This document shows, one piece after another, positions 55,386 to 64,000 of a DNA stretch of 64,000 nucleotides. Numbering within the stretch: the first letter of the stretch is position 1; every line of letters starts with the position of its first letter. The notes beneath the pieces are model-generated. The model saw only the letters and a list, made by a program, of their open reading frames with translations, did not search any database and had not been told where the DNA came from. The position numbers were made by a program, and so were the translations under genes. The stretch lies in contig NC_064617.1 of assembly GCF_023898315.1 (NCBI RefSeq), forward strand, positions 620,425,000 to 620,488,999, written 5' to 3'. The DNA comes from Schistocerca nitens. Lineage: Eukaryota; Arthropoda; Insecta; Orthoptera; Acrididae.

Positions 55386-56489
55386 TTAGAGACTTGTTAC
55401 AGTTGATAATGGCTCCAGTATCGAGGTATAGCTATCCAAAACGCTTCTGATGTGTGCTATGTGACGTGCCGAAACAAATATGTCAAACCCGAGATCGCAC
55501 TGTTCAGTTTCCTCAACAATGGGTCTACCGCGATTGAGTAAAGAGGCATTGGTGAGTGGACAACCATGTCGCACTGATCTCATCATTACAATGAGTCTTG
55601 TTAGGTGCCCATTAACCATCACCTTCGATTTTGCTCCGTTCAACAAGAGTTTGATGACACGTCTGAATCTAATGCTAATTCCGAATGCCTCCTCTGTTTT
55701 CGTTAGGTAACTAGGAGACACGGTCAGATGCTTTAGAGACTGTGGAGGATTTTTAATTTGCGGATGTCGGTTGTCGATTATAGTTATTATAATACGGAAG
55801 TCGCTTACTGTGTCTTTTGCTGCTGCGTCCGAGTATTGAGCACGTCTGGTGTTCTATCAAGTTTTTTTGTTACCTGCTTCTTTAGACTGAAGGTTACAGT
55901 TCGGGTCAGAATTTTTGTAATATGCATTCATGAAAACTATTGGCCTCAAAGATTCTGTGTTTGTTGATGGATAGTTCTATGGTACTAAAACTATTAATCC
56001 CCTCGCTGGAAACTTGCAGGGAGTTGTCGGAAGTTCCAAGCATCGTTAAATACTTCAGAAAGCCGTCTTTTCGGATGTCCCAATAAGTAAGGTGGAATTC
56101 ACCTCGCAATAGATCTAAACCCGGCAGTTTTCCTCTTTGACTTCTGGATACTGCTTCAAGTACTTCCTCTTCTGTGAACGCGCCAGCAAGAACGCTGTTT
56201 TTAGCGTCAGTGATGGCAGCACCTATCTCTTGCGGAAACCAAACTTCAGAGATCTCGACTGCATCCTCTTCCGCATATAATTCAAGAAAGTTTTCGTAAT
56301 GCCACATTTTATGAGATACTGTTTGGCTGTTTTTCTCCCTCCTATCCTGATTTCCTCAATTGTTTTGTACTGAGACTGTTTTGATGTCCAGGCTAGGTCG
56401 TAAGGGGAGGCAATTTTCTTTCGTTTCATATTGTCATTTCTTAATCTCATTTTAAGACCTTCCAGCTTCCTTCTCTGCAATAAGATCAT
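55386..56489 (-). pseudogene. LINE reverse transcriptase, heavily decayed
   Basis: RT-linker LQRRKLEGLKMRLRN (56223-56489), then FTEEEVLEAVSRSQRGKLPG with LDLLRGEFHLTYWDIRKDGF (55906-56307), matching the K-PG-DG-EF-Y block of RT fingers. Then VIKLLLNGAKSKVMVNGHLT with MMRSVRHGCPLTN (55386-55721), where RQGCPLS has become RHGCPLT. Thumb-like frames continue to about 54770. The palm FADD region was not found. Confidence 0.7.
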
Positions 56490-56647
56490 TTGTCCTTGGA
56501 TTTGTTTTATTCATGTAGTTTTACTAGTTATTACGTTTTTATATTGGTAGAGTCGTCAAACGCAAAGAAAAAGGAAATATTCAGTGCACTTCTTCCACTC
56601 AGGCTTGCTTTAGCCGTACCATGTGAGAATCATCTACAATTTCGGCT

Positions 56648-56867
56648 TGTCCGCAGATCGTGGTCGTGCGGTAGCGTTCTCTCTTCCCACGCCCGAGTTC
56701 CCGGTTCGATTCCCGGCGGCGTCAGGGATTTTCTCTGCCTCGTGATGACTGAGTGTTGTGTGATGTCCTTAGGTTAGTTAGGTTTAAGTAGTTCTAAGTT
56801 CTAGGGGACAGATGACCATAGATGTTAAGTCCCATAGTGCTCAGAGCCATTTGAACCATTTTTTAGA
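56648..56867 (+). repeat. mosaic SINE, second copy
   Basis: Same alternative tRNA head (GTGGTCGTGCGGTAGCG, then GGTTCGATTCCCGG) joined to the common SINE tail as at 34841-35042. Perfect 12-bp TSD ACAATTTCGGCT at 56636-56647 and 56868-56879. It sits inside the old LINE. Confidence 0.93.
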
Positions 56868-57117
56868 ACAATTTCGGCTCCACAATTGAAATTTGTTGGG
56901 ATATTCTAATATTTCTTATGACAACCCTCCACTTTCCTACCACCACCTGAATAAGTTGGTATTTAGTTTCCAGTAGCCCCTTCCGCGAAAGATATGTAGT
57001 TTTGTCTAATTAATTCTGTTTCTGTAGGTACAGTGAGCTGAAACATTTAACAGCCATATTTCTGCAGATGTGACATTGACAGCTGTAGCTCGTGAGACAT
57101 AATAGATATTATAAATT

Positions 57118-57300
57118 CTACTTGCCGAAATGCTGGTTACATAGATGTAGGGTACTGTTACCGTTTCTAATCTCCCAGGTGTCCCGCATATTTAGCTTTC
57201 CTATCGTATGGTCCAGCTCTGTGCAACTATTATAAGTTGTCGTTTGATCACTCAGGTTTAGAACACAACTGAAATATCCCCCAATTTCCACATCGTTCAT
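57118..57300 (-). pseudogene. LINE endonuclease fragment
   Basis: EIGGYFSCVLN corresponds to the GGDFN core of apurinic-type endonucleases (the key Asp-Phe-Asn is Tyr-Phe-Ser here, so inactive), followed by LDHTIGKLNMRDTWEIRN, matching the L-x-DTW segment. Confidence 0.6.
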
Positions 57301-59114
57301 GTCATCGGCAAAACAGGCATAACTTCGTGTTTGAACTTGTCTGCCCTTGCGGTTTTGTAGTTGCTTCCATACTGGGCGTAGACATTTGTGAAATGTGTGC
57401 CTTGTACGGAAATTGCTTATACCCTTCCGTTTCTACAGCTGGTATACGAGCTTTCACAATGCAGCTCTGACAGGATTTTCTATTCCGTTACATATTACAT
57501 TGTAATCTAAGACTGTGTCGAGATTCTCTGTAGCAACTTAATGTAGTAATGCTATGTGTATTTCAGTTGCGTATGTAAATGGTTGAAGACACACCAGTTT
57601 TAACAGTGATGAAAAGTTGATAACGTTGAAAGTGTAGATTTTATAGTTTTCCACGCCATTGTCGCTCCATGACTGTCCCTATTTCTTGCTAATCGGGTCC
57701 GGTCTTTATCTTAAGTATGTTTGTGGTGATTAGGTTTGGTTTATCGCCTCGTTTTCCGTATTTACGCTTACTTTCAATAACCGCAACAGTTTCCTGCTTC
57801 GGTATTCTCTTTCCGCCATCCCGTTTCTCCAAAGGCGGCTGCGCTCGATGTGGGGGTATCCTGCAGATTCTGATGTCACTATATCTTCCACTCACCAAGG
57901 TCATTAACTGACGATTTTGAGAGTTCTTGTTTCATTCCTTCCTGCAGTTCCGTGCTACTCTCGGATACCTTCCTTTCAGACTGTTTGTTCTGTGCGTCAG
58001 TACGGGGCACTACGTCGTAAGATTCAGATGCTTCCACCTGTAGCTGCTCTGCTAACTGAACTTGTCGTTCTATGCCAGTTTCTGTGGAATGGATATTCCT
58101 CTGCACTTCGGAGTTTGCTACCGATTCCGCACGCAATGCTACGGTTTCATTTGCCTCAGTCTGGTAAGTAGTTGGATTGGATATTTGACTTTCCCAACAG
58201 AAGTTCGCTCTTGCGTCTGGACTATCATGTGACTCATGATTTCGTTTTCCTATATTGTTTATGTTAACTGCACTGTTAAACTCAGTCACGTGGCAGGAGT
58301 GATTCTGAGGACTTGCTACCGGAGCTGTTATCCCGTTATCGACGTCAGATCGATTCTCTACCAACAATGTTGCTGGCAGTGTGAGTATTCTTCAGAAACA
58401 TTGCTTCCGTCACTGTGTTTTATTCCACTGCTGACCGAATCAGTGCGATCACGAACAGCGTCCTCATTGTTCCCAAATGGGACACTGTGATTTATACTCA
58501 TAGATCTGAATATCTACTGTGCACTCAACGATATCGGAAAACAGAAGCTGATTTTTCGTAACATATATTTCGAAACGAAATTTTCGTCTCGGTCAGTGCT
58601 GCGTAGCATAGTTTGGTTGCATATAAAACACTGTGGGAGTTGCCCCAGATACGTTGCATAGACCAGATATCTCCATATTCTGAGCATCGATGGAATTAGC
58701 TGTTTGACCTCCATTTTTCATCACTGGTACCTCATTTTGAATACCATGAAGTCACCAAAAGACTCTTACTTCTGTCTTACAAGTTCGTTCTGCACTTCAG
58801 TTGGTTCATTACACACTCTCAGATTCATCACGTTGCCTCTTATTTGACTATGTATGTCTGTGATTGGTAGCTACCCATATCTACATATCTAGATTCCTGA
58901 GGCTGCTGGCTCCTCGTTGTTCTTTGAAAATCCCAGTTTTGATAGTATTCTTTCTGGGGTAAGTTTCCTCTTCAGTTGTACTTTTTGAAACGTGAAGATA
59001 TACGTAAACCACAAGTGACACGAACCGTCACGTAACAACACATATGAGAACCACACAATATTAATTGATGAACAACAGTTCTACAGTGGCGTGACCGTCC
59101 GCTGCGACTGTCAA

Positions 59115-59318
59115 ATAGCCGGCCACTGTGGCCGAGCGGTTCTAGACGCTTCAGTCCGAAACCACGCTGTTGCTACGGTCGCAGGTTCGAATCCTAACTT
59201 GGGCATGGATGTGTGTGATGTCCTTAGTTTACTTAGGTTTAAGTAGTTTTAAGTCTAGGGGACTGATGACCTCAGATGTTGAGTCCCATAGTGTTAAGAG
59301 CGATTTGAACCATTTGAT
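59115..59318 (+). repeat. tRNA-derived SINE, older copy
   Basis: Common family with several substitutions and a small deletion (AAGTCTAGGGG); tail ends ATTTGAACCATTTG. No clear TSD, consistent with greater age. Confidence 0.9.
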
Positions 59319-59444
59319 TGCCAACTGCAGACTGGCAACAGGACCATGGCTAGTAACGCAGTGTGATGTTCAAAACAATCTTCTGCTTGATGCGTCCTTT
59401 AATTACAGTGCAGACTGTCCAACGTGTCTAAATGATATTGTGTA

Positions 59445-60030
59445 ACACTCGATAGCATGTACAACGGCAAAAGAAACGTGCTCGTAAAAGAACGATAACT
59501 GACAGAGACCGAAGTCGGGTGCCACGCCTTGTCAGTGGCAATCGTTTCTAACCTCGATGAATCACTATTTTAGCTCTTTTCAAATAATGCAAGGTGTTTA
59601 GTGGACCAACAGCCGAATGAGTCACTTAACCTACAGTGGGTGAAGAATGCAGTTGAGGCAGAAGGACACTCTGTAATGCTTTGGGGATATTTTTCGTACC
59701 ACAATTACGGACCATTTGTCCAGGTTTCGGTTGATTTACACATTTTTGATGAACAAATGGAGCCCATTCTTTACATATTAATAATAGGTATGCTAGCAAC
59801 TCTTCTGGTTTCCAAGATGAGAAAGGCCATATTCACAGGTCTTCAAGCAGTGGTTCCTTGTACGTATTTCTTTTGAGAACTGGAAGGTGAAATCAAACTT
59901 GAAATTTATCTGTTCAAGGCTGTCAGTAATCATTAACTGAACATCAGTATCCAAGCAGGCTTGGTCTTTAAGAGAATTCAGGTCCACCTGTTAGGCAAAC
60001 CATTACGCATTTTATAGGACAAAGGTCCCA
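59445..60030 (+). pseudogene. Tc1-like transposase relic
   Basis: The frame 59601-59876 holds VKNAVEAEGHSVMLWGYFSY, the Tc1-type V-M-x-WG-x-FS strand, followed by MEPILYILI. The downstream catalytic motif is lost. Upstream (59460-59600) shifted frames give more of the core. No terminal repeats found. Confidence 0.6.
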
Positions 60031-60219
60031 GGACATTTGTGGCGCTATCACTGGGTAATGAAGTTAAAAAGTTTTTAAAATGTGTTACTTCTGTTGTTAT
60101 TATCACTTTACTTTCTAGGAATTTAGGTGCTACTGTACCTCCTTTACGTTGTTATACACCTTGCAATCTACATCTAAACTGTGTTATTAATGTAAACTGT
60201 TGAGAATTTTAAAAATGTC

Positions 60220-60337
60220 GGTGACCCAACATATCGATATTTGAAAATATTATAAGCCCGTCGTTGTATCGCAAAAAACCTATCGACGTATTGATATATC
60301 GAAGGGAACGATATCGACGTGCTGCCCTAAGAAAATA
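60220..60337. repeat. TATCGAT-rich cluster, left
   Basis: Contains ACATATCGATATTTG, CTATCGACGTATTG, ATATATCGAAGG and CGATATCGACGTGC within about 90 bp. Together with 61305-61520 it may mark subterminal repeats of a hAT-type element. Confidence 0.45.
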
Positions 60338-60530
60338 GCCGGCCGAAGTGGCCGTGCGGTTAAAGGCGCTGCAGTCTGGAACCGCAAGACCGCTACGGTC
60401 GCAGGTTCGAATCCTGCATCGGGCATGGATGTTTGTGATGTCCTTAGGTTAGTTAGGTTTAGCTAGTTCTAAGTTCTAGGGGACTAATGACCTCAGCAGT
60501 TGAGTCCCATAGTGCTCAGAGCCATTTGAA
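60338..60530 (+). repeat. tRNA-derived SINE
   Basis: Common family, plus orientation. Perfect 12-bp TSD CCTAAGAAAATA at 60326-60337 and 60531-60542. Confidence 0.95.
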
Positions 60531-60542
60531 CCTAAGAAAATA

Positions 60543-61108
60543 TCGGCCGCACACTGTAAATATACTGCCGGTTTTAGAGCTGTATGTATTGATTTATTAT
60601 TAGGTATTCTTTACATCAACGAGCTAGCAGCCTGCTTATCTCCCTTAGAGCAAGAATTGATGCATGCTCACGTTTGGCGGTAACCACTTTGGTAACAACA
60701 GTAACTGCATGTAAGTGGCACAATAAAAGGTGTTCTATGGGTCACTTGTCCAGTTTAGCGTCACATATCGGAGTTGTCCAGAGCACTTCATGTCGACGCC
60801 CTTGTTTTTTAATTCCCGCAAACGCCAGTGAGTAGCAGCTGTAGTGTGAAAATTGCATGGTGAAGTTAAACGTTGCAATTTCTGTTAGTAGCACCGAGCG
60901 CCCATTACATCAGCATTTCCCCTCACGCATCTCCGCCCACCACAAAGGCCAATCTTGCCATTTAGATTTTTGTTCTTCATTTTCAGCCATTGTTTTTGAA
61001 GAATGCCTACGTTAAGAAACATCACACTAGTTGCGTTAAAAATCCCTTTTCAACGCAACTCTTGTGCTACTTTTTCACATCGGAAATATTGTTATTGCAT
61101 TCACACGA
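60543..61108. other. anonymous DNA
   Basis: Nothing recognised; the frames at 60990-61217 cross a poly(C) tract. Confidence 0.4.
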
Positions 61109-61128
61109 CCCCCCCCCCCCCCCCCCCC
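61109..61128. repeat. poly(C) tract
   Basis: Twenty consecutive C bases followed by an A-rich run. Confidence 0.97.
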
Positions 61129-61304
61129 GAAAGAAAAAAAGAGTCACTGGATGTGATGAAATCTCAACAAGTAGTAAGACTCTATCACAGGGTGAAATTA
61201 AAATTATAATACACTAAAATTTCAAAAGCAAAATATTAAATATTTAACGAAAATCGTGACAAGAATAATATAAAATAAAAATATCCGCACTCAACATTGT
61301 CATT

Positions 61305-61520
61305 CCGGTGTCGATATATATATGTAGCGTAAAGTGGTATATCACCGATGTGCATCGACGTTTTTTGGGAAATATCGATAAATCGACATATGGATATTTT
61401 ATCAATGGCCCTATGTGGCATGTTGATAAATTACCTTATATTTAAAAGAATTTTGTAGTGAAAAATATTTTGCATCCATATTTTACAGTTGCTTACTGAT
61501 TCTTTTTCGATATCCAGACT
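61305..61520. repeat. TATCGAT-rich cluster, right
   Basis: GTGTCGATATATATATG, GGAAATATCGATAAATCG, ACATATGGATATTTTATC and TTCGATATCCAGACTTATCG in about 210 bp. Confidence 0.45.
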
Positions 61521-61531
61521 TATCGACCTGC

Positions 61532-62005
61532 TCACATTTTGTATCTATTCTGTAGAGGTCGGGGTATACGGCGAGCCAGGTTGAGCTTGCTGCGATATTT
61601 CAGGATACAGAGCGGTTCACTTCGCAGGGCGTGGCTGCAGTGGGACGATGACAGGTGTCGGATGGTGACGCATGATGGAAACATTTCTGTTTGAGTAACT
61701 CTTTGTTCTTTATCAGATACATTGGTGGCGAAGTTGTCAATGGTCACCATGACGTAGGTGCCACGGTCGTCGTAACGTGCAGGCGTCAGAGACAGGCCGA
61801 AAGGATGTCGGTGCCCTGCGTGTATCATGGTCGATGGCGACTGCCGGCACGGACTTGCGGCCGGTGCGGCAGCAGGGGTGCAGATGCAAGGCGGCAGCAG
61901 CTGCCAGCAGTGGACAGCAGAAAGCGGCCACGGTCCCTGCCTGATTTCCCACCTCGGCGGGAAGAGCGCCAGGACAGGTAGGATGAGGATGGTGTGTGCC
62001 TGCAT
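61532..62005 (-). CDS. unassigned 157-codon frame in a GC-rich island
   Basis: Longest open frame here not explained by a known transposon. It starts with a hydrophobic stretch (MQAHTILILPVLALFPP) and includes SLTPARYDDRGTYVMVTIDN, vaguely like the D-x-G-x-Y strand of Ig-like domains. However, overlapping open frames exist in other registers (61825-62022, 61737-62048 minus; 61827-62207 plus), as expected from GC-rich DNA with few stops. It could be a host exon, a CpG-island artefact or repeat sequence. I do not assign a function. Confidence 0.25.
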   Translation of the reverse strand: MQAHTILILPVLALFPPRWEIRQGPWPLSAVHCWQLLPPCICTPAAAPAASPCRQSPSTMIHAGHRHPFGLSLTPARYDDRGTYVMVTIDNFATNVSDKEQRVTQTEMFPSCVTIRHLSSSHCSHALRSEPLCILKYRSKLNLARRIPRPLQNRYKM

Positions 62006-62240
62006 TGGGCAACGTACGGCAACAGCCCACCAGGAAGGCGCCCGTCACCAGATTTTAGTCACCCAACAGCCAGTCCTAGGGTGCAGATCCGCCAAGTGGA
62101 CAGCGTTCAGATTAGGCAGCGGCCTGCAGCTGATGGTGGAAATTTCTGGCCCTGGGAGCTACCTGGTTCACCTCGCACTGATAGTGGACGTGGACCTCTC
62201 CTCGTGACTAGCGGTTGGCGTCGATTGGGTAACAGTGCAT
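61550..62240. other. GC-rich island
   Basis: Base composition is clearly richer in G and C, including CpG, than the surrounding AT-rich DNA. It could be a CpG island or exon of a host gene. Confidence 0.5.
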
Positions 62241-62399
62241 AACGAGCGCAACTGAGACATAGAGTCTGGATTACCTGCTGTACATATATGGTATTTAAAA
62301 AATACTCTTAGTAACTTCGGGACAGTTTCCCTACACCAACACAACATAAGAGGAGTTCACACAATAGAAAAATATGTCAGAAAACTCTTCGTTTTTGCC

Positions 62400-63600
62400 T
62401 TATTAATGAAATTTGACGTTCAACGGCTCCCGTTCGACTAATTGTACCCTATATAGCGTTGTGTTGCCTGGAAGACTTGTTTACGTTCATCATTTGTCTG
62501 TCTTGGCATGTCCGTTGTGTACATTTGTATTCATTTCTTGAGCAGGCAGACATAATATTTAGGTGCAGTCCTATCAGATTCCGTTTCCAGACCGAGGACA
62601 GCTGAGTCAAGCAAACTTGGGTGCTGTGTATCGTTGGTTGCCAGACAGCACTCGTAGCACCACAGACTACTGATCTAGGGAGACCACATGTAAACTCGAC
62701 CTAGGAGAACAAGTTCTATGGCCAGGTATCAGCACCAGACAAGTGGCCCTGGCATTTGGTACAAGTTCGGCAGGGAGGATAATTCACCAGCAGCTCATGT
62801 GTCGCATAGTCTTCAACTTGCGTGCAACCTCACCGCTGCTGACTAACCACCATGGCAGAATTTTGACTGGTGCTTTGTTGCATAAACTATCAACCCTTTG
62901 TTTGTTTCTTCAGTGTTGTTCACAGAGACAGTGTTTGGAAGAGATGGGTAACAAATTTCCTGATCGCTGCCTCACGCTGCAGTACTGGCTGGACGTGAGC
63001 GTTGGTTTAATATTAGTGTGTGGGCTGCAGTTGTAGGGCCATACATTCTACCAACATGTCTTACAGCTACTCTCTGCAAGGATTTTCGGAACACTATTCA
63101 AGATACACTAGTAGATGTGCCCTGCAAATAAGAAACTGGTCATTTGTCTGTAATGGAGCTCCAGAAAATTTCAGCCTCAGTGTTCGAGTTGCACGTGCTG
63201 GTATCTATCGTGACAGACAGATATGTAGAGCAGGACCAGCTCTATGGCCTGCATATTCTCCTTATCTCAGTCGTTTTGACTGTTATCTCTGGGCGCACCA
63301 TAAACAAGTATCATTGAAATTCGCCTACAGTAGTGTAATTGATATGTTATTTCATTTATTTTGATTACATGTTTCGGCATTCCAAAATAAAGTAAAATAA
63401 TATCTCAATTACACGGCTGTAGGTGAATTTCATTAACAATTACTTGACCAGCTAATGTCCCCTGTCCATGATGCATCAACAGAGACCATCAACAATTGGT
63501 CTATGCAACAGATCATCCAGGTGCAGAAACTCTTCGTCGGTGTGCTTGTAAAACTATTCGAAACAGTGATGGAGTATTTGAAAGTGAGTGATACCTGATG
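62400..63600 (+). pseudogene. mariner-superfamily transposase relic
   Basis: Pieces: an N-terminal region around 62700-63000 in several frames, then NGAPENFSLSVRVARAGI and RAGPALWPAYSPYLSRFDCY followed by LWAHHKQV (63020-63364), aligning with HDGAPAHF, WIGRGGP, WP-RSPDL-PLDFFLWGH-K of the mariner group. A C-terminal block at 63475-63590 reads LVYATDHPGAETLRR in another frame. The first D of the core is Asn. About 100 bp at 63330-63430 seem to be a separate insertion. Confidence 0.6.
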
Positions 63601-64000
63601 ATTCGATGGGGGCATGCATGTTTGGAAGCAAGGGGACATTCTGAGAATTTATTATTAGTTTACATATTAATGAGCTGCTATCGCTTACACTGTAAACTAT
63701 CGTCAACAACTTAAAGATGAACGATTTTCGGGCATATGTTCAGGTGAACTTTTTTTGTGTAAGGAACCTGTCCCCCGAGTTTGTAAAGGTATTTTTCAAG
63801 CATCCTGCATATGAGGCAGGCTGACTGGTGTTTGCCAAACACCTGCAATCCTGGCCTCTAAGCCATAACAGGGTGGAGGTGATGGGAGTACTCATTGCGA
63901 ACGAAATGACATCATTCGTCCTCTCTTTCCAGTCTTCTCAGTTCGCCTAAAAGGCCATTTGATGATGAAATGTGTCAAAACCCCGACATTTAGAAGCGTT
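63601..64000. other. anonymous DNA
   Basis: Nothing recognised to the window end. Confidence 0.4.

Larger units (their letters stand above)
54770..58960 (-). mobile_element. old LINE with ORF1, endonuclease and RT traces
   Basis: Minus strand, from right to left: a possible ORF1/Gag-like region with LGQLPQCFICNQ (58514-58714; only half a zinc knuckle), a low-complexity Glu/Ser/Gln-rich frame (57879-58367) and a basic frame (57689-57904). Next comes an endonuclease-like block, EIGGYFSCVLNLSDQ with GKLNMRDTWEI (57118-57300), then RT-linker and RT pieces. One SINE (56648-56867) lies inside. Assignment of the 57.7-58.9 kb part to the same element is inferred from order and strand. Confidence 0.6.

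Noticed and set aside
63330-63430. Half of a hammerhead-like motif (GCCGAAACATGTAATCA on the minus strand)
   Set aside because: Box 1 is absent upstream; only box 2 and a helix III-like palindrome are present, so chance or a remnant cannot be separated.
1-64000. CRISPR arrays, operons, ribosome binding sites, phage or plasmid genes
   Set aside because: None seen; the composition, LINEs, SINEs and PLEs show animal nuclear DNA.

Overview
The window reads as non-coding, transposon-dense DNA from a large insect genome. The tRNA-derived SINEs, the 5S-rRNA-derived SINE and the tRNA-containing foldback repeat are families I associate with Schistocerca locusts and related grasshoppers. That species-level guess rests on recall; the repeat content itself is visible. 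I find no intact host gene, no rRNA or tRNA gene, no CRISPR array and nothing bacterial or viral. The only recognisable host-gene derivative is a dead processed pseudogene of the spliceosomal Sm-B protein (52979-53590).

Layout. 0-9 kb: mostly anonymous AT-rich sequence, a 5S-derived SINE and a 5'-truncated CR1/Jockey-like LINE (4740-6929). 9-14.8 kb: three copies of a second LINE family, one with a 468-codon open reverse transcriptase (RT), plus SINEs. 14.8-20 kb: a divergent tandem array and two foldback repeats. 20-25.5 kb: an LTR-like end, about 4 kb of non-coding interior and a Gag-like reading frame on the minus strand. 26-28.5 kb: relics of piggyBac and Tc1 transposases. 28.9-33.6 kb: a decayed Helitron with two SINEs in it. 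34-38.5 kb: a Penelope-like element (PLE) with RT and GIY-YIG remains, carrying two SINEs and a small DD41D-type mariner. 39.4-42.5 kb: a 1.1 kb retroposon and a second divergent array. 46-48.8 kb: a Tc1 element split by three insertions, next to another foldback. 49-54 kb: a second PLE relic, a mariner-like element with 268-bp inverted repeats, and the Sm-B pseudogene. 54.8-59 kb: a decayed LINE with traces of ORF1, endonuclease and RT. 59-64 kb: Tc1 and mariner relics, clusters of TATCGAT motifs and a GC-rich island.

The most interesting signal is a set of hammerhead-ribozyme motifs. Two foldback elements (47062-47613 and 48020-48840) each carry two identical, head-to-head, near-canonical type-I hammerhead motifs with a minimal palindromic helix III, and each is bounded by a perfect 12-bp target-site duplication (TSD). 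A third foldback (18530-18814) and a solitary copy (12568-12612) are decayed versions with different helix sequences. The PLE carries the same architecture, including one sense and one inverted copy. My inference is that the foldbacks are non-autonomous, hammerhead-bearing retroelements, possibly mobilised by PLE reverse transcriptase.

Most insertions can be ordered in time because many have exact TSDs. SINEs sit inside LINEs, the Helitron, the PLE, Tc1 and mariner, so the SINEs are among the youngest layers.
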